This document shows positions 22,182-29,834 of a stretch of 64,000 nt of DNA, one piece after another. The stretch comes from Synechococcus sp. 8F6 (GTDB taxonomy: Bacteria; Cyanobacteriota; Cyanobacteriia; PCC-6307; Cyanobiaceae): contig NZ_NQKZ01000006.1 in assembly GCF_002252665.1 (NCBI RefSeq), positions 60,051-124,050 of the forward strand, in the 5' to 3' direction. Every line of letters starts with the position of its first letter. Within the stretch, counting starts at the first letter, position 1. The notes under the pieces were generated by a model, which was not told the DNA's origin, made no database searches, and saw only the letters and a list, made by a program, of their open reading frames with translations. The position numbers and the translations under genes are program-made.

Positions 22182-22270
22182 GGAGAGGTGGCTGAGTGGT
22201 TGAAAGCGGCTCCCTGCTAAGGAGTTACAGGAGGCAACTTCTGTCGAGGGTTCGAATCCCTCCCTCTCCG
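22182..22270 (+). tRNA. tRNA-Ser (anticodon GCU)
   Basis: 89 bases. Acceptor GGAGAGG pairs with CCTCTCC at the 3' end, discriminator G. The anticodon loop is CTGCTAA (22214-22220) with GCT at 22216-22218. A long class II variable arm and a GGTTCGAATCC T-arm confirm tRNA-Ser. CCA is not encoded. TAGGCT at 22164-22169, right after the alr stop, may be its -10. Confidence 0.97.
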
Positions 22271-22638
22271 TTGAAAACTGGTTTGAGGAGGGTGCGTCCC
22301 CTCCCGAAACCGGCCAGCCTCGCGATCCCAAGGGCGACGCCTCGGCAAGCAGGCCAGCCAAGCAGGACTGTTCAGACGCGGCAGAACACCAGCAGATGCT
22401 GGCTTACGTCGACACCTGAATCAGGTACGCCTCAGGAAACTCAGGGCCTGGATTGTGGCGAGAGGGAAAGCGACGCTCGCATGAGGCGCCCGAACTCAGC
22501 AATCACCAAATAGCCTTCACCTCGGCGAGGAAAGCCACTGCGCAAAACTATTCAATCAACGCACCAAGGCCCGCCGTGGGCGGGAAAAAATGCCTATTCA
22601 CGGGAAAGCGCTATAAGTGGCTTAGCTCTTAAGCAGTC
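22271..22638. other. Non-coding stretch after tRNA-Ser
   Basis: About 368 bases without a gene I can support. The proximal part has a hairpin (GGTTT...GAAACC flanking GAGG/CCCCTC, about 22280-22311). The distal part is noticeably richer in A and T than the surroundings. A GGCCCGCC/GGGCGGG inverted repeat at about 22568-22584 is followed by A6 rather than T6, so it is not a terminator in either orientation. No known RNA family was recognised. Confidence 0.4.
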
Positions 22639-22947
22639 GTGGCGCTGTTCCAGTGGATAGCAGTATCCAAGCACCAGGACCTTCTGAGAAACTTCGTCGG
22701 CGCTGTTGAACAATTGGGCCTGGAGATAGACCCAGAATTCTCCAGCAGCGTTTCGATCTACGCCAGGGAGCAGGCAAGCACCAGGACCCCTGCCAATGCT
22801 CGTGTAACTGTCATCATCTCCGCCACCAACGGATCAAAAGACGAGTTCCAGATTGAGGTCAGAAGCTCCGAACCCATGCTCAAGCGGGGGACGAGATGCG
22901 AGCAGATTGCCACTGATCTCAAGGCCATCCTTCTCTCGAAGGCATAG
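22639..22947 (+). CDS. Hypothetical protein, 102 aa
   Basis: GTG start at 22639. The sequence is balanced and protein-like (charged surface, hydrophobic spacing), for example VTVIISATNGSKDEFQIEVRSSEPMLKRGTRCEQIATDL, with no membrane segment or signal peptide. I do not recognise a domain. Codon use is less GC-biased than in neighbours. The GTRCEQIA-type end looks like a conserved cyanobacterial orphan family, but I cannot verify this. It could also be a small acquired gene downstream of the tRNA. Confidence 0.6.
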   Translation: MALFQWIAVSKHQDLLRNFVGAVEQLGLEIDPEFSSSVSIYAREQASTRTPANARVTVIISATNGSKDEFQIEVRSSEPMLKRGTRCEQIATDLKAILLSKA

Positions 22948-23033
22948 GACGCGACGCCCGATCAACCCAACGGAATCAAGAGCGCGATTTCAGCAGGACC
23001 AGCAGCAGCCTCGGCCTCTCCCAGGTGAGCCAC

Positions 23034-23981
23034 TCAAATGGCGCTGGCCGCGGCCAAACGAGCGGCAATTTCAGGCAAGAGGCGGGTGTCCCGTGCGCAG
23101 GCCTCGCCCTCCGAGAAAATCACCAACAGAAATGGGGCCGCCCGGCCCCCGTCCTGTGGCGCTGGCGGTTCCACATAGGCCGCATCGTGCCGCGCCTGGC
23201 TCATCCAGCCCGCTTTGCTCCAGAGCTGAGCCGATGGCGGCAGCCCTTCACCAATGAAGCCATCCACCTGGTTTTCAGGATCCGCGGCCCGTTGCGCCGG
23301 ATCCAGGCTGCGGGCCAGGAGTGCGCGCATGCGCGCACAGGCGGGAGGGGACACCAGCGCCGAAGCGATCACCGCCTGCAGCAGCCGAGCCACCGCATCG
23401 GTGCTGAGGCGATTGCGGTTATCCAGCTGTTCGCCATAAAACTCCCGCTCGCGGCCGTAGGGGCCGTCTCCCCAGGTTTTCTGGCAGGCATTGCAGCCCT
23501 GGAGCTCGGGCCAGTCGAGCTCTGCCAGCCAGCGATTCACCAACTGGCGCTGCTCCACCCACGCGGCCATGCGCCGGGGCGGCAGCGCCGGACCACTGGT
23601 GGTGCCAGTGAGCAGATCCAGCACCAGGCCGGTCGCGTCATTGCTGGAATCGCGGATCATGTCGGCGAGGGCGCGGCGCAGCTCAGGCGTGTCGATCAGC
23701 AGATCGCTCTGACGCCAGGCTTCCGCAGCCACCAGATACACCAGCTTCACCACACTGGCGGGATAGCGCCGACGATCGCCCGCCCAGCTGGCGCCCTGCA
23801 CCGGCAGACCCCAGAACTGCTCCTGGGCCAGATCGGCAGCGCGCGCGATCAGCGATTGGTCGTAACGCACCCAGGTGATCGAAAGGTGCTGGGCCAACCC
23901 TGGCCTCCCCTCCAACTCCAGGGCTCGAACCAGGTCGGCCAGGATCTGGCCCATGGCCGGATCGGGGCTGTAGAACGCCAT
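23034..23981 (-). CDS. Serine hydrolase, class A beta-lactamase-like
   Basis: About 315 residues from ATG 23981; the frame opens at 24041. An SxxK motif (YPASVVK, Ser about residue 76) is followed by RDSSNDATGLVLDLL, equivalent to the SDN region, and a WSKAGW triad equivalent to KTG. This is the beta-lactamase/penicillin-binding fold. Many cyanobacterial members are uncharacterised serine hydrolases, so antibiotic hydrolysis should not be assumed. No clear signal peptide is seen. It is divergent from the NlpC/P60 gene with at most about 30 bases between starts. Confidence 0.78.
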   Translation of the reverse strand: MAFYSPDPAMGQILADLVRALELEGRPGLAQHLSITWVRYDQSLIARAADLAQEQFWGLPVQGASWAGDRRRYPASVVKLVYLVAAEAWRQSDLLIDTPELRRALADMIRDSSNDATGLVLDLLTGTTSGPALPPRRMAAWVEQRQLVNRWLAELDWPELQGCNACQKTWGDGPYGREREFYGEQLDNRNRLSTDAVARLLQAVIASALVSPPACARMRALLARSLDPAQRAADPENQVDGFIGEGLPPSAQLWSKAGWMSQARHDAAYVEPPAPQDGGRAAPFLLVIFSEGEACARDTRLLPEIAARLAAASAI

Positions 23982-24013
23982 CACCACCGGCCACGTTGTG
24001 GCGAGATACAAGT

Positions 24014-24787
24014 GTGGCGAGATTAGGCAGCGTCCATCCAATCCCCTTGGCCCTAGGCGCCCCGACGGCGCCTGAATGGCTCCTCGCCGGCACGATCTGG
24101 CGCCTCACCGCCGCCGTGGATCTGCACAGCCAGCCCCAGGGCAAGGGCCTCGCCACCCAGGCCTGGGTGGGCCGCCACCTGCAAATCCTCACCAGCCCAC
24201 AGCCGGGGGGGGATCGGCGCCTGCGGGTGCGCTTGCTCGAGGATGGTTACCCGGGCTGGCTGGAGCCCACGGCACTTCTGGGAGCAGCGGTGGCCAGCGG
24301 CCGCCCGCAGCCCGAACGGCTCGCGCGCAGCGCCATTGCCCGGCGGCTGCCGCTGGTGCTGGGGTTTGCGGAGGCCGCACGGCAGCAGCCGAACACCTAC
24401 CTGTGGGGCGGCAGCCTGGGCCCTGATTACGACTGCTCCGGCCTGGTGCAGCGGGCCTTTGCCAGCGCCGGCATCTGGATCCCGCGGGACGCCTACCTGC
24501 AGGAGCGCTTCTGCCAGCCGGTAGCGGTGCAACCCGGCCAAACCCAGCTGCTGGCCCCCGGCGACCTGATTTTCTTCGGCACGCCCCAACGCTGCACCCA
24601 TGTGGGCCTGCACCTGGGTGGGGGGCGCTACCTGCACAGCTCCGGCATTGCCCATGGCCGCAATGGCATCGGGCTCGACGACCTCGCGCCGCACAACCCC
24701 CACCCGGTGGCGCGTCATTACCGGCTGGAACTGCGCAGCGCCGGCCGTGTCATGCACAGCCATGACGGCAGCCCCCTGCCCGCCTAG
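24014..24787 (+). CDS. NlpC/P60 family cysteine peptidase
   Basis: About 257 residues. An N-terminal SH3-like half (AGTIWRLTAAVDLHSQP...GYPGWLEP) precedes an NlpC/P60 domain. The nucleophile region is WGGSLGPDYDCSGLVQRAF (Cys near residue 141) and the histidine region is CTHVGLHLGGGRYLHSSG. Such enzymes cleave D-gamma-glutamyl-diamino acid bonds in peptidoglycan peptides. The start is uncertain: GTG 24014 is used, and TTG 23996 would add six residues. No obvious signal peptide is present in either version. Confidence 0.85.
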   Translation: MARLGSVHPIPLALGAPTAPEWLLAGTIWRLTAAVDLHSQPQGKGLATQAWVGRHLQILTSPQPGGDRRLRVRLLEDGYPGWLEPTALLGAAVASGRPQPERLARSAIARRLPLVLGFAEAARQQPNTYLWGGSLGPDYDCSGLVQRAFASAGIWIPRDAYLQERFCQPVAVQPGQTQLLAPGDLIFFGTPQRCTHVGLHLGGGRYLHSSGIAHGRNGIGLDDLAPHNPHPVARHYRLELRSAGRVMHSHDGSPLPA

Positions 24788-24811
24788 GTTCGCCGCAAGA
24801 ACAGGAGAACG

Positions 24812-25813
24812 ATGAACCAGTTGGCGCCGGATCAACCCATTCCGGAACGTCTGGATCTCTCCGTGGTGGTGCCCCTCTACAACGAGGAGGAGAGCCTGCC
24901 CCAACTGGTCGAGCAACTGCTGGCCGCGGTGCGGCCCCTGGGGCTGGCCTTTGAGTTGGTGCTGGTGGACGACGGCTCACGCGACGACACCGCCGGCGTG
25001 CTGAGCCGGCTGACCGCCACGGCGCCCGAGCTGGTGGCCGTGCTGTTGCGCCGCAACTACGGCCAAACCGCCGCCATCGCCGCCGGATTCGATGCCAGTC
25101 GCGGGGCTGTGCTCGTCACCCTCGATGGCGACCTCCAAAACGACCCCGCCGATATCCCCTTGCTGCTCAGCGAGCTCAACCGGGGCTACGACCTGGTGAG
25201 TGGCTGGCGCCACCAGCGCCAGGATGCGGCCATGCAACGCCTGCTGCCCAGCCGAATCGCCAACCGCCTGATCGCCCAGGTGACCGGAGTGCGGCTGCAC
25301 GACTACGGCTGCTCGCTTAAGGCCTACCGGCGCGAAGTGGTGAGCGACCTCAACCTCTACGGCGAGCTGCACCGCTTCCTGCCGGCCCTGGCCTTCATCG
25401 AAGGAGCGCGGATCAGCGAAGTGAAGGTGAACCACCACCCCCGGCGCTTTGGCGAGAGCAAATACGGGCTTGACCGCACCTTCCGGGTGCTGATGGACCT
25501 GCTGACGGTGTGGTTCATGAAGCGATTTCTGACCCGACCGATGCACGTGTTCGGCTTCGGCGGGCTCGCTGCCATGGGGGTGGGCCTGCTGATCGGCCTC
25601 TGGCTCGTGGGCGAAAAGCTCCTGTTGGGCAACGACATCGGCGATCGCCCCCTACTGCTGATGGCTCTGCTCAGTTTTCTGACGGGTGTGCAACTGTTCT
25701 GCTTTGGCCTGCTGGCCGAGCTCCAGATGCGCACCTACCACGAAAGCCAGGGCCGGCCGATCTACCGGGTGCGGGCCACATTGCGGGGCAACGGCAACTG
25801 CAGCGGTGGCTGA
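24812..25813 (+). CDS. Family 2 glycosyltransferase, polyprenyl-phosphate type (GtrB/DPM-like)
   Basis: 333 residues. A GT-A domain begins LSVVVPLYNEEESLPQLVEQ, with VDDGSRDDT near residue 50 and LDGDLQNDPADIP near 103 for nucleotide-sugar and metal binding. Two C-terminal hydrophobic segments (about 245-270 and 280-305) anchor it in the membrane. The family moves a sugar from UDP/GDP-sugar to polyprenyl phosphate for cell-surface glycans. AGGAGA at 24801-24806 precedes the ATG. Its last ~50 bases overlap the convergent gene at 25762. Confidence 0.88.
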   Translation: MNQLAPDQPIPERLDLSVVVPLYNEEESLPQLVEQLLAAVRPLGLAFELVLVDDGSRDDTAGVLSRLTATAPELVAVLLRRNYGQTAAIAAGFDASRGAVLVTLDGDLQNDPADIPLLLSELNRGYDLVSGWRHQRQDAAMQRLLPSRIANRLIAQVTGVRLHDYGCSLKAYRREVVSDLNLYGELHRFLPALAFIEGARISEVKVNHHPRRFGESKYGLDRTFRVLMDLLTVWFMKRFLTRPMHVFGFGGLAAMGVGLLIGLWLVGEKLLLGNDIGDRPLLLMALLSFLTGVQLFCFGLLAELQMRTYHESQGRPIYRVRATLRGNGNCSGG

Positions 25814-26244
25814 AGGCCGGATCCACAGGTACGGCCACGGAAGCGCTCCATGGCGCGGGCCGCTGCCTGGACCACGGCTGGATCGACGTCGCGTAGGCCA
25901 CGGGCCAACAGGGGCAGGCTGGCGCGCTGACCCCAAACGCCCGCCGCTTCGATGGCAGCCAGGCGCTCGCGTGCAGGCCCTCCCAACTGAAGGCTGAGAG
26001 CCCTCAGGAAGAGCGCTCTCTCGCGGGCCGTCATGGGCAGCGGCCGGGATCGTGCAGCCAGCCCATCAGCCTCTGTCAACGCGGCAGGCTCGGCGCCACC
26101 TGCCACCAAAGCAATCTGGGCCCGGTTCAAAGCCGCCACGGCCTGCGAATCGAGGGCAAGCCCCAGGGTCGGGCGACGACGGGCCAACAACCAGAACGAG
26201 GCAGCCACGATGGCCGCAACGGCGGTCAGCAAAGACGGGGGCAT
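25762..26244 (-). CDS. HEAT-repeat-like small membrane-anchored protein, unknown function
   Basis: 160 residues. One N-terminal hydrophobic segment (PPSLLTAVAAIVAASFWLLA) is followed by basic residues and an alpha-helical body. The region ASLPLLARGLRDVDPAVVQAAARAME (about residues 108-133) reads like a HEAT/PBS-type repeat. The C-terminal ~20 residues are encoded on the strand opposite the end of the glycosyltransferase gene. Divergent from psaI. Similar short ORFs occur next to psaI in related genomes as far as I recall, which I could not check. Confidence 0.6.
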   Translation of the reverse strand: MPPSLLTAVAAIVAASFWLLARRRPTLGLALDSQAVAALNRAQIALVAGGAEPAALTEADGLAARSRPLPMTARERALFLRALSLQLGGPARERLAAIEAAGVWGQRASLPLLARGLRDVDPAVVQAAARAMERFRGRTCGSGLQPPLQLPLPRNVARTR

Positions 26245-26262
26245 GGATTGAACTTTTATGTC

Positions 26263-26308
26263 GCCCCTGCAGGGGCATTGGGGCCCCTTTGGGGGAGCTC
26301 CCTACAGT
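26263..26308 (+). promoter_or_regulatory. Palindrome-rich psaI-psaL promoter region
   Basis: Within 46 bases: perfect palindrome GCCCCTGCAGGGGC (26263-26276), GGGGCCCC (26280-26287), CCCC-TTT-GGGG (26284-26294) and GGAGCTCC (26294-26301). A -10-like TACAGT follows at 26303-26308, 26 bases before the psaI ATG. Confidence 0.45.
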
Positions 26309-26334
26309 ATTGATGGTTGCTATTGGCCCGTGCC

Positions 26335-26451
26335 ATGACTGGAGAATTCGCTGCCGCTTGGATGCCCTCGGTGTTCGTACCCCTTGTGGGAATCCTCGGC
26401 CCAGCCTTGGCCATGACCCTGCTGTTCAACGTGATCGAAGCCAGCGACTGA
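26335..26451 (+). CDS. psaI: Photosystem I reaction centre subunit VIII (PsaI)
   Basis: 38-residue protein: MTGEFAAAWMPSVFVPLVGI then LGPALAMTLLFNVIEASD. A single transmembrane helix with the P-x-GP-pattern and the N-x-IE end typical of PsaI. It stabilises PsaL binding and PSI trimers. It lies 48 bases before psaL, so the two form one unit. Confidence 0.93.
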   Translation: MTGEFAAAWMPSVFVPLVGILGPALAMTLLFNVIEASD

Positions 26452-26499
26452 GCTCCAACCGGAGCCGTTGCCCTGCCTCACCGCTTTCCCCCCGCCACC

Positions 26500-26991
26500 A
26501 TGACCGTGACCCCCGTGGCCGACCCCTGTGTCGGCAATCTGGCCACCCCCGTTAACAGCAGCTACTTCAGCAAGGCCTTCCTGAACGCCCTGCCGGCCTA
26601 CCGCCCGTCGCTCTCGCCCAACCGCCGGGGACTGGAAGTGGGCATGGCCCATGGCTTCTTCCTCTACGGACCATTCACGATCTGCGGGCCGCTGCGTCTC
26701 ACCGAGTACGCCAGCACCGCTGGCCTGCTGGCCACCATCGGCCTGGTGTCGATCCTCACGGTGTGCCTGTCGATCTACGGCACCGCGGGTAACGGACCCA
26801 ACATCCAGCCCGCTGACGCCACCATCGACAACCCTCCCGCCGACCTGTTCACCAAGGCAGGCTGGGCTGAATTTGCCAGCGGCTTCTGGCTCGGCGGTTG
26901 CGGCGGCGCCGCTTTTGCCTGGTTCCTGGCCGGCACGGCCATCGTGGCTCCGCTGGTCAACATCGCCGGCGGCGTCTGGAGCGTCGGCTGA
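26500..26991 (+). CDS. psaL: Photosystem I reaction centre subunit XI (PsaL)
   Basis: 163 residues. [36 protein letters not shown] is the conserved PsaL stromal region, followed by [17 protein letters not shown] and two to three hydrophobic helices. PsaL sits at the trimer axis of PSI. A strong terminator follows. Confidence 0.96.
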   Translation: MTVTPVADPCVGNLATPVNSSYFSKAFLNALPAYRPSLSPNRRGLEVGMAHGFFLYGPFTICGPLRLTEYASTAGLLATIGLVSILTVCLSIYGTAGNGPNIQPADATIDNPPADLFTKAGWAEFASGFWLGGCGGAAFAWFLAGTAIVAPLVNIAGGVWSVG

Positions 26992-27028
26992 GCCTCAGCC
27001 GCAAAGCCCAGCCATCCCAACAGGCCCC

Positions 27029-27053
27029 AGCCCCGCTTCGGCGGGGCTTTTTT
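27029..27053 (+). terminator. Intrinsic terminator after psaL
   Basis: AGCCCCGC (27029-27036), TTCG tetraloop, GCGGGGCT (27041-27048), then T5. A perfect 8-bp stem with a stabilising loop ends psaI-psaL. Confidence 0.88.
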
Positions 27054-27133
27054 GATGCGTGGGTGCACGGGGAGCGATCAGCGCCAACATTGGCGCAGCC
27101 CCGATGCCCGATGGTGCGATGCCAGACGATTCC

Positions 27134-27481
27134 ATGCCAAGCCGCAATCACCAGCGCAGGCTGCTGCCGTTCAGCCTGGCGCTCGTGGGCAGCGGCGTCC
27201 TGCTCGCGGCCTGCCAGAAAGGTGGTCCCCAGTTGCCGGCACAACCAACGCTGCCGGCCCCAAATGCAGCTGGACAACCCCAGGCGGATCAACAGGCTGA
27301 AGCAGCCAAGCTGGCGCAGCAACGGATCGAGCAAGCAGCCCTGAAGCAAGGCTGGAGCGCAGGTCACCGCGCCACCGTGACCTGCCTACAGGGAGAACGC
27401 GCCCAGACCGACGGCAATGAGCTGCGCTGCGAAGACCAGGCCTACGTGGAGCAGAACTACAGATCAACCAACAACCGCTAA
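27134..27481 (+). CDS. Small lipoprotein, unknown function
   Basis: About 115 residues from ATG 27134 (MPSRNHQRRLLPF); in-frame starts at 27104 and 27059 are possible. A signal peptide with basic n-region is followed by lipobox LLAAC near residue 22. The next ~30 residues are Pro/Gln/Ala rich. The C-terminal part (AGHRATVTCLQGERAQTDGNELRCEDQAYVEQ) has two cysteines that could form a disulfide. No recognised family. It sits between the psaL and psaB terminators. Confidence 0.65.
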   Translation: MPSRNHQRRLLPFSLALVGSGVLLAACQKGGPQLPAQPTLPAPNAAGQPQADQQAEAAKLAQQRIEQAALKQGWSAGHRATVTCLQGERAQTDGNELRCEDQAYVEQNYRSTNNR

Positions 27482-27544
27482 ACCATGGAGGGGCAACCCG
27501 CTGAGCCGTGCATCTCGGTTCATCGCCCCCCCCATGAAAGCCAA

Positions 27545-27571
27545 TAAAAAACCCCGGCTTGTGCCGGGGTT
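27545..27571 (-). terminator. Intrinsic terminator after psaB
   Basis: Read on the minus strand: AACCCCGGC, loop ACAA, GCCGGGGTT, then T4-5 (plus-strand A run 27546-27550). A 9-bp perfect stem ends the psaA-psaB transcript 36 bases after the psaB stop. Confidence 0.87.
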
Positions 27572-27607
27572 GGTTCGTCCCTCAAGGAGAAGGCAAGGGC
27601 TAAAGGA

Positions 27608-29815
27608 TTAGCCGAACTTGCCCGAGGTGGAGGCGATCAGGAAGGCGGCGTACGTGAGGATGTAGCCGATCGTGAAGTGGGCCAGGCCCACCACGCGAGC
27701 CTGAACGATCGAGAGAGCGACAGGCTTATCGCGCCAGCCCACCAGGTTGGCGAGCGGAGTGCGCTGATGCGCCCAAACGATGGTCTCGATCAGTTCCTGC
27801 CAGTAACCGCGCCAGGAGATCAGGAACATGAAGCCGGTGGCCCACACCAGGTGACCGAACAGGAACATCCAGGACCAAACGGCCAGGTTGTTGCTGCCAA
27901 ACGGGTTGTAGCCGTTGATCAGCTGGGAGGAGTTGAGCCACAGGTAATCGCGGAACCAGCCCATCAGATAGGTGCTGGATTCGTTGAACTGAGCCACGTT
28001 GCCCTGCCAGATGGCGAGGTGCTTCCAGTGCCAGTAGAAGGTCACCCAGCCCACGGTGTTCAGGGCCCAGAAAACCGACAGATAGAAGGAATCCCAAGCC
28101 GAGATGTCGCAGGTGCCGCCACGGCCGGGGCCGTCGCAGGGGAAGGAGTAGCCGAAGTCCTTTTTATCGGGCATCAGCTTGGAGCCCCGGGCATCCAGGG
28201 CACCCTTCACCAGGATCAGGGTGGTGGTGTGCAGACCCAGCGCAATGGCGTGGTGCACCAGGAAGTCGCCAGGACCAATGGGCAGGAACAGGTCGTTGCC
28301 GCCATTGATGGCATCAATCCAGCCAGGCAGATACACAGCACTGGCAGTGCTGGCCGCGCTTGCGGAGTTGGAGAGCAGCACATCCATGCCATACATCGCC
28401 TTGCCGGAAGCGGCTTGGACGAACTGGGCAAAGACGGGCTCCACCAGGATCTGCTTCTCGGGGGTCCCGAAGGCGACAACCACGTCGTTGTGGACGTAGA
28501 GACCCAGGGTGTGGAAACCGAGGAACAGGGAGACCCAGCTCAGGTGGCTGATCAGGGCTTCCTTGTGCTCAAGCATCCGAGCCAACACGTTGTCCTTGTT
28601 GGCTTCCGGGTCGTAGTCGCGAATGAAGAAGATCGCACCGTGGGCGAACGCACCGCACATCAGGAAGATGGCGATGTACTGGTGGTGGGTGTACAGCGCA
28701 GCCTGCGTTGTGTAGTCCTTAGCGATGAACGCGTAGGACGGCATCGCATACATGTGCTGGGCCACCAGGCTGGTGACCACACCCAGAGCTGCCAGAGCCA
28801 GGCCGAGCTGGAAGTGCAGCGAGTTGTTGATCGTGTCGTAGAGACCCTTGTGGCCGGCGCCGAGGTCACCAGGGGTGCCCTTGGGCGGGTTGTGGGCTTC
28901 GAGGATCTCGCGAATCGAGTGGCCGATACCGAAGTTGGTCCGGTACATGTGGCCGGCGATCACGAAGATGCAGCCGATCGCCAGGTGGTGGTGGGCGATG
29001 TCCGTGAGCCACAGAGCTTCCGTCTGGGGGTGGAACCCGCCGAGGAAGGTGAGGATCGCGGTGCCGGAGCCTTCAGCCGTGCCGAACTGTTGATAAACAG
29101 TGTCGGGGTTCTGGGCATAGACACCCCAGTTGCCGGTGAAGAACGGAGCCAGACCAGCGGGGTGCGGCAGCACGGAGAGGAAGTTGTCCCAACCCACGTG
29201 CTGACCACGGGCCTCAGGGATGGCCACGTGAACCAGGTGACCTGTCCAGGCGATCGAGCTGAAACCAAACAGAACTGCCAGGTGGTGGTTCAGCCGGGAT
29301 TCAGCGTTCTTGAACCAGGCCAGGGAAGGCCGGAACTTGGGCTGCAGGTGGAGCCAGCCAGCGAACAGGGCCCAGGCCGACAGGATCATCATGAAGATGG
29401 AACCCTGGTAAAGCTCGGCGTTGGTTTTCATCCCGATCGTGTACCACCAGTGGTACAGGCCGGAATACGCAATGTTCACCGGAGAGGAGGCGCCCGCCTG
29501 GGTGAAGGCGGCAATCGCGCCCTGGCCAAAGTGGGGATCCCAGATCGCGTGAGCGATGGGACGGACATGCAGCGGATCGGCGACCCACTGCTCAAAGTTG
29601 CCCTGCCAGGCGATATGGAACAGGTTGCCCGAAACCCAGAGGCCAATGATGGCCAGGTGACCGAAGTGGGTGGAGAACAGCTTTTGGTAAAGCCGCTCCT
29701 CGGTCATGCCGTCGTGGCTCTCGAAGTCGTGAGCCGTGGCAATGCCGTACCAAATACGGCGGGTTGTCGGGTCCTGTGCCAGACCCTGGCTGAACGAAGG
29801 AAATTTCGTTGCCAT
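27608..29815 (-). CDS. psaB: Photosystem I P700 apoprotein A2 (PsaB)
   Basis: 735 residues, standard for Psa[21 protein letters not shown] start, and the F-X iron-sulfur loop [13 protein letters not shown] near residues 557-569 whose two cysteines pair with those of PsaA. Many membrane helices carry chlorophyll-binding histidines. It binds half of P700 and the electron-transfer chain. It follows psaA by 19 bases in one operon. Confidence 0.98.
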   Translation of the reverse strand: MATKFPSFSQGLAQDPTTRRIWYGIATAHDFESHDGMTEERLYQKLFSTHFGHLAIIGLWVSGNLFHIAWQGNFEQWVADPLHVRPIAHAIWDPHFGQGAIAAFTQAGASSPVNIAYSGLYHWWYTIGMKTNAELYQGSIFMMILSAWALFAGWLHLQPKFRPSLAWFKNAESRLNHHLAVLFGFSSIAWTGHLVHVAIPEARGQHVGWDNFLSVLPHPAGLAPFFTGNWGVYAQNPDTVYQQFGTAEGSGTAILTFLGGFHPQTEALWLTDIAHHHLAIGCIFVIAGHMYRTNFGIGHSIREILEAHNPPKGTPGDLGAGHKGLYDTINNSLHFQLGLALAALGVVTSLVAQHMYAMPSYAFIAKDYTTQAALYTHHQYIAIFLMCGAFAHGAIFFIRDYDPEANKDNVLARMLEHKEALISHLSWVSLFLGFHTLGLYVHNDVVVAFGTPEKQILVEPVFAQFVQAASGKAMYGMDVLLSNSASAASTASAVYLPGWIDAINGGNDLFLPIGPGDFLVHHAIALGLHTTTLILVKGALDARGSKLMPDKKDFGYSFPCDGPGRGGTCDISAWDSFYLSVFWALNTVGWVTFYWHWKHLAIWQGNVAQFNESSTYLMGWFRDYLWLNSSQLINGYNPFGSNNLAVWSWMFLFGHLVWATGFMFLISWRGYWQELIETIVWAHQRTPLANLVGWRDKPVALSIVQARVVGLAHFTIGYILTYAAFLIASTSGKFG

Positions 29816-29834
29816 TGGGAGAGGTCAGGAAAGG

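Noticed and set aside
22568..22590. GC-rich inverted repeat taken as a terminator after tRNA-Ser
   Set aside because: It is followed by A6 on the plus strand, and on the minus strand the T6 precedes the stem, so neither orientation gives a terminator.
23034..23981. True antibiotic-resistance beta-lactamase
   Set aside because: The SxxK, SxN and KxG elements fit the fold, but the motifs are divergent, no signal peptide is seen, and there is no mobile context.
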